64,000 nucleotides of DNA, taken from contig JANOQZ010000044.1 in assembly GCA_031415055.1 (NCBI GenBank), positions 62,001 through 126,000 on the forward strand. Reading direction: 5' to 3'. The position numbers and the translations under genes were made by a program. This DNA is from JANMOK01 sp031415055. GTDB taxonomy: Bacteria > Pseudomonadota > Alphaproteobacteria > Rhodobacterales > Rhodobacteraceae. Within the stretch, counting starts at the first letter, position 1, and every line of letters starts with the position of its first letter. Shown here piece by piece: positions 25,429 to 34,609 of the stretch. The notes under the pieces are model-generated. The model was not told the DNA's origin, made no database searches, and saw nothing but the letters and a program-made list of their open reading frames with translations.

Positions 25429-25881
25429 TCAATCGGGGCGGGCAATGTAACGATTAACCCCGGTTTCAGGGTCTTGGACGATTTCATATTCACCGTCCAA
25501 AACTTGCGGGTCGTGGCGGTTGGTCCGCATAATAGCGTCAGAATGCTGCACGAAACGTTCAATGAGTAACCGGCGAACGGGCCGTGGCAGCAATATCAGG
25601 GCAAAAACATCACTGAGAAAGCCCGGAACAATGAAAAGAATGGCTGCAACCATTAGCAGCCCATTTTCCGCCAGCGCCGCGCCCGGATTGCTGCCATTGG
25701 CAAACGCGGTCTGCGCGGCGGTGGCGATATTTGTACCCAAATATCGTAAAATTGCCAGACCCAGAATCACTGCCAAGATCACCAACAGAATCGTCGGCAC
25801 AATTCCGATGGCGCCACCAACCCAGATGAACACGGCAATTTCGACCAGTGGTAGCAAGAGAAGAAGAAAAATTGGCCGCAT
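25429..25881 (-). CDS. fxsA: FxsA-family membrane protein
   Basis: 150 aa with an N-terminal hydrophobic block and a second hydrophobic stretch. FxsA is an inner membrane protein named for relief of phage T7 exclusion when overproduced in E. coli; its normal role is unknown. The family pattern is seen in LLLLPLVEIAVFIWVGGAIGIVPTILLVILAVILG and LMVAAILFIVPGFLSDVFALILLPRPVRR. It is divergent from the Tim44-like gene, with a 117 bp shared upstream region. Confidence 0.9.
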   Translation of the reverse strand: MRPIFLLLLLPLVEIAVFIWVGGAIGIVPTILLVILAVILGLAILRYLGTNIATAAQTAFANGSNPGAALAENGLLMVAAILFIVPGFLSDVFALILLPRPVRRLLIERFVQHSDAIMRTNRHDPQVLDGEYEIVQDPETGVNRYIARPD

Positions 25882-25998
25882 AACCGCTTCCTTTGGTTGA
25901 TCGCCTTGGCAGGCAATGGACTTAGGTTTACCGAATACCTACATAGGACAGATGCGCGCAATTTTCTATGCGCGCCCAAAGGAAGGGAGGAGTATCAA

Positions 25999-26667
25999 AT
26001 GGGTTCATCCATGATTCAGCTCATTATTTTGGCTGCAATTGCCCTATTCCTGATCTTGCGTCTGCGCAGCGTGCTGGGAACGCGCGACGGGTTTGAGAAG
26101 AAAATTCAGCCCGATCTCAAGACCATCGAACAACGCACCGGGAAACGGGGCATGGAAGTTATCGAGGGCGGCCTGGTTGACCACGACATAGCCGATTTTG
26201 TAGAAGAAAAAAGCGAGGCCGGGCATGCCCTTGCGGCGATGAAAGCAATTGAACCGAATTTTAGCGTTGCGGCTTTCATGCAAGGGGCGAAGCAGGCCTA
26301 TGAAATGCTGGTCATGGCCTTCCAGCACGGTGATACCGATACGTTGAAAAAGTTTCTATCTCCCGAAGTATTCGAAAGCTTCGCCAAGATTATCGACACG
26401 CGAAACCGCAATGATTGGAAAGTTGAAGCCAGTTTTGGCGGCATTCGCGAGGTGACGCTGACCGGGGCAGAATTGGACAAGGCATCGAACGAGGCGGATA
26501 TCACGATTCGATTTGTCGGCGAGTTTACCTCGGTCACCCGCGACGCCGCCAAAAATATTGTCGAGGGCGACGCCAATGCTATTCGCAAACAGAAGGATGT
26601 TTGGACTTTTTCGCGGGTCATGGGGTCTGATAATCCGAATTGGGTTCTGGTCGCGACCGGCGCGTGA
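25999..26667 (+). CDS. Tim44/TimA-domain inner-membrane protein
   Basis: 222 aa from the ATG at 25999, which follows a strong GGGAGGAG site. One N-terminal membrane helix (MIQLIILAAIALFLILRLRSVLG) is followed by a soluble Tim44-like domain: FMQGAKQAYEMLVMAFQHGDTDTLKKFLSPEVFESF is the typical start, and VWTFSRVMGSDNPNWVLVATGA the typical end. In mitochondria Tim44 tethers the import motor; bacterial TimA homologues sit in the inner membrane with an uncertain role in envelope biogenesis. Its stop codon overlaps the mltA GTG start. Confidence 0.9.
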   Translation: MGSSMIQLIILAAIALFLILRLRSVLGTRDGFEKKIQPDLKTIEQRTGKRGMEVIEGGLVDHDIADFVEEKSEAGHALAAMKAIEPNFSVAAFMQGAKQAYEMLVMAFQHGDTDTLKKFLSPEVFESFAKIIDTRNRNDWKVEASFGGIREVTLTGAELDKASNEADITIRFVGEFTSVTRDAAKNIVEGDANAIRKQKDVWTFSRVMGSDNPNWVLVATGA

Positions 26668-27593
26668 CCGGGTTGCTTTCGCCTGCCAGTCGGCATGAGA
26701 CAATCGAGTTTGTCGCGATCGAGGGCTGGAAGTCGGCGGATCACGCAGCGGCGTTGCGCGTGTACGAACGCTCGGCTGGTTGGGCTGGTTTGCCGTGTCC
26801 GCCGACAAATGTTGACGCAAGGGACTGGTTTCAGGCGAAGTTCCAACCGCTTTTGTTGACGGAAAGCACCCATTTCACCGCGTATTATGAGCCAGAAATT
26901 CCGGCGGCATTGCGGCCCGACTCGCGCTATGTGCAGCCAGTTTATCGTCTGCCGGACGGCACCTTTGTCCACCATGACCGCCGCGAAATCGACGCGGGGT
27001 CGCTGGCGGGTTTGGGATTGGAAATTGCTTGGGTTGAACAGTCTGTTGACGCATTTCTGATGCAGGTGCAGGGCTGCGGGCGGTTGAGATTTGCCGACGG
27101 GTCGTTGCTGCGATTGGGCTATGCCGGCCAAAATGGCCATGCCTATCGGTCTGTTGGTCAAGAAATGGTGCGGCGGGGATTTGTTTTGGAAGCCAAAGTT
27201 TCCGCCAATTCCATCCGCGACTTTTGTCTGACAAACCCCGTTGCCGGTTTGGAACTGTTGCAGCATAACCGGTCTTATGTGTTCTTCAAGCCAATGCCGA
27301 ATTTGTGCGACGATGATGGGCCGATTGGCAATGTGGGTGTATCGCTGACGGCCAATCTGTCGCTTGCTGTCGATCCCGAACACGTGCCACTGGGCTTGCC
27401 GGTGTGGCCGGAAACCAGCTCGCCGACATTTCGCCACCAAGGATTGATGATTGCCCAAGACATCGGCGGCGCAATCAAGGGATCGGGACGCGCAGATTTG
27501 TTTTTGGGTAGCGGGTCATTGGCAGGTGAAGCGGCGGGGCGGGTCAACCAAACCGGCACGATGATTGTTTTTTGGCCAAGATCGGGGCTTTGA
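26664..27593 (+). CDS. mltA: Membrane-bound lytic murein transglycosylase A
   Basis: 309 aa from a GTG that overlaps the previous stop codon (GTGA). MltA cleaves peptidoglycan glycan strands with formation of 1,6-anhydromuramic acid. MltA-domain segments are FTAYYEPEI, VEQSVDAFLMQVQGCGRL and the 3D-type C-terminus with IAQDIGGAIKGSGRADLFLG, which carries the catalytic Asp. Oddly, no signal peptide or lipobox is seen: the N-terminus reads VTGLLSPASRHETIEFV. In the family these enzymes act in the periplasm. A start further upstream in this frame does not supply a signal either. Confidence 0.9.
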   Translation: MTGLLSPASRHETIEFVAIEGWKSADHAAALRVYERSAGWAGLPCPPTNVDARDWFQAKFQPLLLTESTHFTAYYEPEIPAALRPDSRYVQPVYRLPDGTFVHHDRREIDAGSLAGLGLEIAWVEQSVDAFLMQVQGCGRLRFADGSLLRLGYAGQNGHAYRSVGQEMVRRGFVLEAKVSANSIRDFCLTNPVAGLELLQHNRSYVFFKPMPNLCDDDGPIGNVGVSLTANLSLAVDPEHVPLGLPVWPETSSPTFRHQGLMIAQDIGGAIKGSGRADLFLGSGSLAGEAAGRVNQTGTMIVFWPRSGL

Positions 27594-28186
27594 CATTGGC
27601 ACGACGTCGGAAAGGTATTTCTGCGGAGGATCAAGAAGTTTGGCAACGGGTTGCCAACAGCACCAAGGCATTGCGACCGCTGGCTGAGAAGCCAAAAACA
27701 GCGGAACCGCCAAAATTGGTTGTGAAGAAGCTGCCGCTGAAAATTGCTCCGTTTGCACTGGGCGAAAAGTCGAACGCGCCGAAAACACAAATCTCGCTGG
27801 CAGGCGACCTGCTGGAAAAATCTAGCATGCAAATGGACCGGCGCAATTTTGATCGTTTGCGCAAGGGTCGACTGCGACCAGAGGCCCACTTGGACTTGCA
27901 CGGGATGACGGCAGAGGTGGCGCATGCGCGGCTGAACGAATTTGTGCTGTCAGCGCATGTTTCCGACCTGCGTCTTGTTCTGGTCATCACCGGCAAAGGT
28001 CGAGTTTGGCACGATGATACTGGTGTAATACCCCTGCGTAAGGGCATCTTGCGCCATTCGGTGCCGCATTGGCTGGCACAGCCGATGTTGAAATCGCGGA
28101 TTTTGCAAGTGTCACAGGCGCATGACAAACACGGCGGCGGCGGGGCGCTGTATGTATATTTGCGGCGTCGGCGCGGGGTGGAATAG
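27590..28186 (+). CDS. Smr-domain protein
   Basis: 198 aa from the TTG at 27590 that overlaps the mltA stop codon; TTG at 27596 is another option, and the frame extends to 27572. The Smr domain lies in the C-terminal half: LDLHGMTAEVAHARLNEFV, then VITGKGRV and the GGGGALYVYLRRR end. Smr domains have nicking or RNA endonuclease activity. The N-terminal half is basic and low-complexity. This Tim44-mltA-smr order is coupled and recurs in Rhodobacterales in my knowledge. The stop codon is the first part of the terminator hairpin. Confidence 0.88.
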   Translation: MTLARRRKGISAEDQEVWQRVANSTKALRPLAEKPKTAEPPKLVVKKLPLKIAPFALGEKSNAPKTQISLAGDLLEKSSMQMDRRNFDRLRKGRLRPEAHLDLHGMTAEVAHARLNEFVLSAHVSDLRLVLVITGKGRVWHDDTGVIPLRKGILRHSVPHWLAQPMLKSRILQVSQAHDKHGGGGALYVYLRRRRGVE

Positions 28187-28212
28187 CCCCATCCGTTATA
28201 GCGGATGGGGCT
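28185..28212. terminator. Bidirectional intrinsic terminator
   Basis: AGCCCCATCCG and CGGATGGGGCT are perfect 11 bp complements around a TTATAG loop. It lies between the convergent smr and DUF2125 genes and overlaps the smr stop codon. T-rich sequence follows to the right. Confidence 0.85.
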
Positions 28213-28219
28213 TGGATTG

Positions 28220-29689
28220 TTACATTGGCAACGGCTGGCCGTTGGCGGTGATCGAACCATCGTCCTTGAACTCGATTTCCGAAGTGAACTGGTCGGCACC
28301 TGCGCCCGGTTTGGCGAAGGACATGATCATACCCATCGCCATGCCCGATTGCATTGCATCAACCAGACCAAGTTCGACCAGTTTCTGCGACAGCCCCTGG
28401 GCCCCGTTAATCTCGACATTGAGAATTCCCTTGGGCATAGGCATTGGCCCGGAATTATCAAACGTCAGGTCGCCGCCAGCTTTAATCGACGCGCCTGCAG
28501 CCGAGACGAGGAACGAATTGATCGTCAGATCATTGATATTGACAACTTCGGTAGGCGAGGAAACCGCACCCGCCATAGCCGCTGTCAAATCGCCGACAAT
28601 CTGGATCATCGAGGTCATGTTAATGTCGATATTCAGCGGATCACGCGGTATGGTTTGGCCCGGATCGATCATCGACCAAAGCTCCTCCCCAACCGTCACA
28701 TCGCCGAATTTCAAGGCGATTTTGGCTTCGCCCGGGGCCGCGACGGCGTTAAATGGCACGACGACGTCCATGCCCACTTCCTTCATCGCAATATTGACCG
28801 GCGGCATTGGCATGCCCTGGGGCGTTATCAACATTGTTGCATCCACGCCTTTGATTGAATAAGTCAGCAACCCGCCGACGATTTCGACCAAAGCACTAGA
28901 TGCGCCACCGGTAGATTCATAAGCGAAAGACATTCCTTCCTGCGTGGTTGAGCCGGTGCCATGCGAGCCCGATGTTTCGAACCTGGCAGAAAAATCTTTT
29001 TCGCCGGTTAGAAATTGCGGAAAGCTTTCTTCGTTGGCGATGTCGAATGCAAAATTCATCGCAAAATCGTTCAGCGAAGAATCCGATGAGCTTTCCATGC
29101 CTTCCATCGCAAAGGCATACAGCCCACCCAATGTATCTGCCTTCCACGAACCGCCGGCTTTTTGCGCCGGACCGTCGTAATGGAACGCCATTTCCAAACC
29201 AGTTTGGGCAAAGTTCACGTCTTTGAGGAATGGGTTGGTGCCGGTCAGGTCGGCAACCTTAAGTTCGTCTGCGGTCAATGCCACATCAACCACTTCTAAC
29301 ATGGTCGGATCGGGCACAAAGGCGTTGGTGGTGAAGGCAAAATTTTCCGACGACATAGTGACAGAGCTGGATTCGGTCGCGCCGCTGGGCGTCATCGTGA
29401 TCAGCACGCTCGGCGCAAGCGTCAGGGTTACCGACTCGCCGTCAGGAGTGGCTCGTAACCACTGCGCGTCAACGCCAAATGACCCGTCACCGGCAGCAAT
29501 TTTCAAATCCCGATATTCGACCGACCCGTCGGACCCGACGTTTTTTGCCGAATAATCAAATTGGCCGCCCTGTGCCTTTATCATGGCGACATAGGCATCC
29601 AACGTAAGCTCCAATTGGTCTTGGGCAAGCGTGGGGCTGCCAAAAGCCAGCAATGCGGCCGCCGACGCGGACATGAGATACTTTTTCAC
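28220..29689 (-). CDS. DUF2125-family secreted protein
   Basis: 489 aa with a clear Sec signal peptide (MKKYLMSASAAALLAFGSPTLAQ, cut after AQ-like site near residue 23). The rest looks like repeated beta-rich modules with short similar phrases about measured potential-like domains, such as LTFDNSGPMPMPKGILNVEINGAQ and IALKFGDVTVGEELWS. I assign DUF2125 from memory of Rhodobacteraceae proteins of this shape. Function is unknown; a periplasmic or outer-membrane role is suggested only by the signal. It stands alone on the minus strand after a strong shared terminator. Confidence 0.75.
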   Translation of the reverse strand: MKKYLMSASAAALLAFGSPTLAQDQLELTLDAYVAMIKAQGGQFDYSAKNVGSDGSVEYRDLKIAAGDGSFGVDAQWLRATPDGESVTLTLAPSVLITMTPSGATESSSVTMSSENFAFTTNAFVPDPTMLEVVDVALTADELKVADLTGTNPFLKDVNFAQTGLEMAFHYDGPAQKAGGSWKADTLGGLYAFAMEGMESSSDSSLNDFAMNFAFDIANEESFPQFLTGEKDFSARFETSGSHGTGSTTQEGMSFAYESTGGASSALVEIVGGLLTYSIKGVDATMLITPQGMPMPPVNIAMKEVGMDVVVPFNAVAAPGEAKIALKFGDVTVGEELWSMIDPGQTIPRDPLNIDINMTSMIQIVGDLTAAMAGAVSSPTEVVNINDLTINSFLVSAAGASIKAGGDLTFDNSGPMPMPKGILNVEINGAQGLSQKLVELGLVDAMQSGMAMGMIMSFAKPGAGADQFTSEIEFKDDGSITANGQPLPM

Positions 29690-29873
29690 GCGTTATTCCT
29701 CCTGATCTGTGCAATTTGCGAAACGTAGCGAGAATGAGCCGCCCAAACAATGATTCAAAGTGGGCTTCGGCAAGCTGGCCAACAATTCCGGCGAAACCAA
29801 GGCACAAGATGTGAGCAAGCGCACAGATTGCATGGTATCTTTTGGGCGGCGCCGCGCAAAGCGGAATTCGCCG

Positions 29874-30980
29874 TCATTCGGCCAAAAGCTTGAACGCCGA
29901 ACCCTGTTTTTCCTCGATATCGCGCAGCATGACAGCGCGTTCGGAAATCGTCAGGGCAGGCCATTTTGCTCCGTCGCCAATCATGCTTGCCGCCGCCAAC
30001 TGGTTGCCAAGCGCGGCAAAATCAATCTCGCCAAACGATACCCGACTGGCGCGATTGTCGGCTTCCGGCACCCAGTTGCCGGTCAGGTAATTGTGGATCG
30101 TCGCGTCGATGTCGGCGAAAGCCTTGAACTGATCGCGGAACGCTTCAGCAATCCCGGGTCGACGTGCGATAACCGCAACTTTTGCCGTTGGATCAACCAC
30201 CAATGCCGCCATATGCAAGGGCGAGCCGTCCAGCGCGATGATATGCGTCGCGGCTTTGTAACGGGCGAATTGTTCGGCAAAGCTGTGGCTTTGCGGATGA
30301 AACGCCTGATAACCTTGCGCTGCCAGCAACTCTTCCAGACGCTTCTCACCCAGAATTCCACCGCGTTGTGGCGGCAGGTTTGAGCGTGAAATATACAACT
30401 TTGCCGGGCCTTCGGCCTTGATGGATTTGCCAGCGCGGTTGCGCATGAAATGGCGGTAGGAGGCAGTGCCGCCGACCATCTGGAACATGCCAAAGCCCTG
30501 CTGGGGCACGTAGAGGTTTTCGACCAACAGCGGCGTTTCGGCCTGGGTTATGGGTATGTGAATATCCAACAACGCCAAATATTTTTGATAAATGCCCGCG
30601 ATATGTGCGGTGTTGCGCTGAACTTTGGGCGTGTAGATGATCGAGTCGATTTTAGCGCCCAAACTCTCGCAGGCCCAAAGCCTGCAGGTGGATTCGACCA
30701 AAAAATGCCCGAAATGGCCAAACAACACGCCGGCAAACAGGTGGGTGCCAGCAAACTCCTTCACAGCCGCCTTGTCATAGGTGAACGGGTGGCGCGAGAC
30801 CATGGATTTGCCGCGCCAAGTTATGGATTGCGGGATTGTTTCACCGCTGGCATCAAGCGCACCGGAAATGACGATGGATTGATTTTTGCCTTCGGGCGGC
30901 GGCGGCACGACGATGGTGTTCTGGTAAAAGCCAATGTCGTCATTGGGACCGTCGGTGAAATCTGGTGGTGTGAAATCCAT
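29874..30980 (-). CDS. Glycosyltransferase family 61 (DUF563)-like protein
   Basis: 368 aa from the ATG at 30980; the frame continues upstream but overlaps the preceding gene. GT61-type features are LFAGVLFGHFGHFLVESTCRLWA near residue 80, the PAKLYISRSNLPPQRGG segment, and HIIALDGSPLHMAALVVDPTAKVAVI near the C-terminus. Related enzymes add xylose or other sugars to polysaccharides; the substrate here is unknown. It begins 2 nt after the alpha/beta-hydrolase-like gene stop, so the two are coupled. Confidence 0.78.
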   Translation of the reverse strand: MDFTPPDFTDGPNDDIGFYQNTIVVPPPPEGKNQSIVISGALDASGETIPQSITWRGKSMVSRHPFTYDKAAVKEFAGTHLFAGVLFGHFGHFLVESTCRLWACESLGAKIDSIIYTPKVQRNTAHIAGIYQKYLALLDIHIPITQAETPLLVENLYVPQQGFGMFQMVGGTASYRHFMRNRAGKSIKAEGPAKLYISRSNLPPQRGGILGEKRLEELLAAQGYQAFHPQSHSFAEQFARYKAATHIIALDGSPLHMAALVVDPTAKVAVIARRPGIAEAFRDQFKAFADIDATIHNYLTGNWVPEADNRASRVSFGEIDFAALGNQLAAASMIGDGAKWPALTISERAVMLRDIEEKQGSAFKLLAE

Positions 30981-30982
30981 CT

Positions 30983-31948
30983 TTAGTTTTTCGATTCTGC
31001 GCGTTTTTGGCGAAGATTGGCGGCAAGCCTGCGCATGCCAATCGAGCCGACATGGGTGATGATCCGATTGGCAAGTTTTCGATGCTTGCGCACTGATGCC
31101 TGTTCGAACAGGCCGAACACATACCACGGCATTCTCTTGCGCACTTTCAGAAGGCTATAGAAATGCTTTTCGGTCAGTTCATCACTGGCGACGGCCAGCA
31201 TGATCGGTTTTAATATTTCCGCCCGGCGCAGAAACAGCACCGACTTGTGGCCAGAAAAGAACGCCTTCAATTGCCGCACATTTGGCCCGTCAAGGCGGTC
31301 GGCATGCAGACGATCCGGCTCAAAAAACGGGTCGAACACCACATAGGCGAGCCGCGCCGATTGCAGCGATTGAGCGGCATCGGCATAGGGGCCGGACCAG
31401 TTTTGCCGCCGACCGCGACCAAAGCGTTTTTCCCAAAACACGATTTCGCTGTTCAATGTTGATTGGGGTGAAAAACAAATGACCGTCGCACCGGGACTGA
31501 GGCTGCTAAAGGCGCAAGCCGCATAGGCACCCATCGAGGTTCCGGTAAAGACAACGCGGTCATAGCCGTTGAAAAATCCGGCGTCGCGCAGGTTTTCGAG
31601 GAAAGCAAACAGCGCATCATCGCGATACCAGTTTGCCGCGAATGACAGGATGCCCAAGCAGGACCAGTTCATTTGCCGATAGAAACTGTCGCCCCAAGGT
31701 CCCCGGCCGAGGCTTTTGTCGTTGACGGTACTTAGGTTGTCAAAGGCGACAACCAGCACTTTCGCGGCGCGGCGCACAAAAATGGCGGCGAAATTATCAA
31801 ACGTTGTATGGAACCCGGCGGAATCGTCGTCGCGTTCCAGCCGGTTTTTGCGAATATCTAGCAACCATTGCGGATCGGAACCCTGGGCAACGGTCTCGGC
31901 GACAAACAAGTCGCGTTCGGCCGATTGCTCTTCGACGTCTTGATTCAA
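30983..31948 (-). CDS. Alpha/beta-hydrolase-fold protein, function unknown
   Basis: 321 aa, no signal peptide. A nucleophile-elbow motif G-T-S-M-G is present in VVFTGTSMGAYAACAFSSLSPGATVICFSPQ near residue 130, and the preceding KVLVVAFDNLS resembles the first strands of the fold. Similar Rhodobacterales proteins are often mislabelled as PAPS reductase in my recollection. A serine hydrolase or an inactive relative that handles a polysaccharide decoration is possible, given the coupled glycosyltransferase just downstream; this is inference. Asp and His of a catalytic triad could not be assigned. Confidence 0.65.
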   Translation of the reverse strand: MNQDVEEQSAERDLFVAETVAQGSDPQWLLDIRKNRLERDDDSAGFHTTFDNFAAIFVRRAAKVLVVAFDNLSTVNDKSLGRGPWGDSFYRQMNWSCLGILSFAANWYRDDALFAFLENLRDAGFFNGYDRVVFTGTSMGAYAACAFSSLSPGATVICFSPQSTLNSEIVFWEKRFGRGRRQNWSGPYADAAQSLQSARLAYVVFDPFFEPDRLHADRLDGPNVRQLKAFFSGHKSVLFLRRAEILKPIMLAVASDELTEKHFYSLLKVRKRMPWYVFGLFEQASVRKHRKLANRIITHVGSIGMRRLAANLRQKRAESKN

Positions 31949-32014
31949 ACGCTTGCCCCTGTGCCGAATAGAGTGCCGCCAAACTTATGCGCGTTATCTT
32001 CTCGATGTCGCTTG

Positions 32015-34543
32015 TTACAACGTTCGTTCGATTTCCTCGGTGGTGAAAATTTCGATGACATCGCCCTCGCGGATATCGTCGTAATTTTCAAACGCCATAC
32101 CGCATTCTTGACCGGCGAAAACCTCTTTCACCTCGTCCTTGAAGCGTTTCAAGGTCTTCAGTTTACCGGAATGGATGACCACATTGTCGCGCAACAGGCG
32201 CACACCGGCGTTGCGGCGGGCGACGCCTTCGGTGACTTGGCAGCCGGCAATTTTGCCGACACCGGTGATCTTGAACACTTCCTTGATCGCGGCGTAACCG
32301 ATGAAGGTTTCCTTGATCTCGGCGGACAGCAGGCCCGAAGCCGCTTTTTTCACATCATCGACCAGATCGTAGATGATCGAGTAATAGCGGATTTCCACGC
32401 CTTTTTGATGGGCGCTTTCGCGAGCCGAAGCATTGGCACGCACGTTGAAACCGATAATCGGTGCGCGCGAGGCTTCGGCCAAGGTCACGTCGCTTTCGGT
32501 GATGGCACCCACGCCGGAATGCAGCACGCGAACGCGGACTTCGTCATTGCCCAGTTTCTCCATTGCCTGAACGATGGCTTCGGCAGAGCCTTGCACATCG
32601 GATTTGACCAGGATTGGCAACTCGGCGACATTGGCGTTGGCTTTCGCCTGCGCCAGCAATTGGTCGAGCGTTGTGCCGGTGCCGACGGCGGTCTTTTTGT
32701 CTTTCGATAATTGTGCCCGATAGCTGGCGATTTCACGGGCGCGTGCTTCGTCGGGGACCACGTTCAAAACGTCACCCGCTTCGGGAGTGCCGTTCAGGCC
32801 CAGCACTTCGACCGGAACCGAGGGGCCAGCTTCGGTAATGCGCTCGCCTTGGTCGTTGATCAGGGCGCGAACCTTGCCCCATTGTTCGCCGACGACGAAA
32901 ATGTCGCCTTGGCGCAGGGTGCCGTTCTGCACGAGAACCGTTGCAACCGGACCGCGACCGACATCCAGTTTGGCTTCGATTACGGCACCATCTGCCGCGC
33001 GGTTAGGGTTGGCCTTCAGCTCCAAAATCTCGGCCTGAAGCGCGATGTTTTCCAGTAGTTTATCAAGGCCAACACCGGTGACAGCGGAAACCTCGACGTC
33101 CAGAACATCGCCTGACATTTCTTCGACGATGACTTCGTGTTGCAGCAACTGGGTCCGCACCTTGTTGGCGTCGGCACCGTGTTTGTCGATCTTGTTGATC
33201 GCCACGATCATCGGCACTTTTGCCGCTTTGGCGTGATTGATCGCCTCAATCGTTTGCGGCATGACCGAATCGTCCGCTGCAACGACAAGAATAACGATGT
33301 CGGTCACTTGCGCCCCTCGTGCCCGCATCGAGGTGAATGCAGCATGGCCGGGCGTATCAAGGAAGGTCAGTTTCGCGCCGCTATCGGTCGTGACCTGATA
33401 GGCACCAATGTGCTGGGTAATGCCACCAGCTTCACCAGACACCACATTGGTTTTGCGGATGGCATCCAGCAGCGAGGTTTTGCCGTGGTCGACGTGGCCC
33501 ATGATGGTGACAATCGGCGGGCGCGGCACCAGATTGGCGTCGTCGTCTTTTTCGGAAATGATCACGTCTTCGACGTCGGAATCCGAGACGCGCACCACGT
33601 GATGGCCGAATTCCTCGACAATCAACTGCGCCGTATCGGCGTCGATGGTCTGGTTTTGGGTGGCGAGAATGCCATTGGTCATCAAAGCCTTAACCACAGC
33701 GGCAACCCGTTCGGCCATACGGTTGGCCAGTTCCTGCACGGTGATTGCATCGGGAATTTGCACGTCACGGACGATTTTCTCACGTTCTTGGCCTTGGCCC
33801 ATCATGCGGCGTTTGTCACGTTCTTGGCGGCGTTTCATCGCGGCCATCGAACGTTGACGACCACCTTCATCTCCCAGCGCCTGATTGATCGTCAGTTTGC
33901 CAGAACGGCGACGATCTTCGTCGGCGCGGGCGCGGTTTTGCCGACGTTCTTCCTCGGTTGGTTGGCGGTCGAGTTTCTTGGGAACAGCGGAAAGACGTTC
34001 GCCTTTGGCCGCGCGAGATTCCTCGGCTTGTGCCGCTGCAGGGTCTAGCACCACACCAGCGTCTTTGGTCCGAACTTTTTTCGGCGCGGCGGGCCTGCTG
34101 GCATCGTCAGTCGCTTTTTTGCGCGCTTCAACTTCGGCTTCTTCGCGTTGGCGGCGAATCTCGGCGGCTTTTTCTTCGCGTTCCTTGGTCTCTTTTTCCT
34201 TGCGCAGCCGGTCAATCTCGGCGGCGTGGCGGGCATCGTCGGCGCGCAATTGGGCGGCGCGATCGGCTTCTTCGGCGCGGGCACCTTGAACGGCACGCAG
34301 GCGGCGATTCATCTCGGCTTCGGAAACCCCGGCAGGCAGCGGACGGCCCGGACCGGCGGGCGTGCCAACAGCTGAAGACCCCGGTTTGGGAACAACAACG
34401 CGTTTGCGTTTGGTTTCAACCAGAACCGATTTGGTCCGCCCGTGCGAGAAACTTTGGCGGACATGGCTGGTCGATGATGGAGAACCGCCGCGCAAGCCCA
34501 ATGGTTTGCCTTTGCCGTCGTTTCCGCTTGTATTGTCGTTCAT
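32015..34543 (-). CDS. infB: Translation initiation factor IF-2
   Basis: 842 aa from the ATG at 34543, with AAAGGG 5 nt upstream. IF-2 brings formylmethionyl-tRNA to the 30S subunit using GTP. The N-terminal half is long, charged and Lys/Glu/Arg-rich (residues about 30-250). The G domain has GHVDHGKTS, DTPGHAAF and NKID. The C-terminal domains contain the LGLNGTPEAGD and GEGAIxESD-like regions. It is the last gene of the rimP-nusA-rnpM-infB operon, 66 bp after rnpM. Confidence 0.97.
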   Translation of the reverse strand: MNDNTSGNDGKGKPLGLRGGSPSSTSHVRQSFSHGRTKSVLVETKRKRVVVPKPGSSAVGTPAGPGRPLPAGVSEAEMNRRLRAVQGARAEEADRAAQLRADDARHAAEIDRLRKEKETKEREEKAAEIRRQREEAEVEARKKATDDASRPAAPKKVRTKDAGVVLDPAAAQAEESRAAKGERLSAVPKKLDRQPTEEERRQNRARADEDRRRSGKLTINQALGDEGGRQRSMAAMKRRQERDKRRMMGQGQEREKIVRDVQIPDAITVQELANRMAERVAAVVKALMTNGILATQNQTIDADTAQLIVEEFGHHVVRVSDSDVEDVIISEKDDDANLVPRPPIVTIMGHVDHGKTSLLDAIRKTNVVSGEAGGITQHIGAYQVTTDSGAKLTFLDTPGHAAFTSMRARGAQVTDIVILVVAADDSVMPQTIEAINHAKAAKVPMIVAINKIDKHGADANKVRTQLLQHEVIVEEMSGDVLDVEVSAVTGVGLDKLLENIALQAEILELKANPNRAADGAVIEAKLDVGRGPVATVLVQNGTLRQGDIFVVGEQWGKVRALINDQGERITEAGPSVPVEVLGLNGTPEAGDVLNVVPDEARAREIASYRAQLSKDKKTAVGTGTTLDQLLAQAKANANVAELPILVKSDVQGSAEAIVQAMEKLGNDEVRVRVLHSGVGAITESDVTLAEASRAPIIGFNVRANASARESAHQKGVEIRYYSIIYDLVDDVKKAASGLLSAEIKETFIGYAAIKEVFKITGVGKIAGCQVTEGVARRNAGVRLLRDNVVIHSGKLKTLKRFKDEVKEVFAGQECGMAFENYDDIREGDVIEIFTTEEIERTL

Positions 34544-34609
34544 TCTTACCCTTTCAGCGGCAAGCAACCAATTTCGCCTGCGCCTCGTCTTCGTTTACTT
34601 GCGACCAAC

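Noticed and set aside
26298..27458. 386 aa minus-strand open frame over the Tim44 and mltA genes
   Set aside because: It is antisense to two confident, coupled genes and has His/Gln/Arg-heavy shadow composition.
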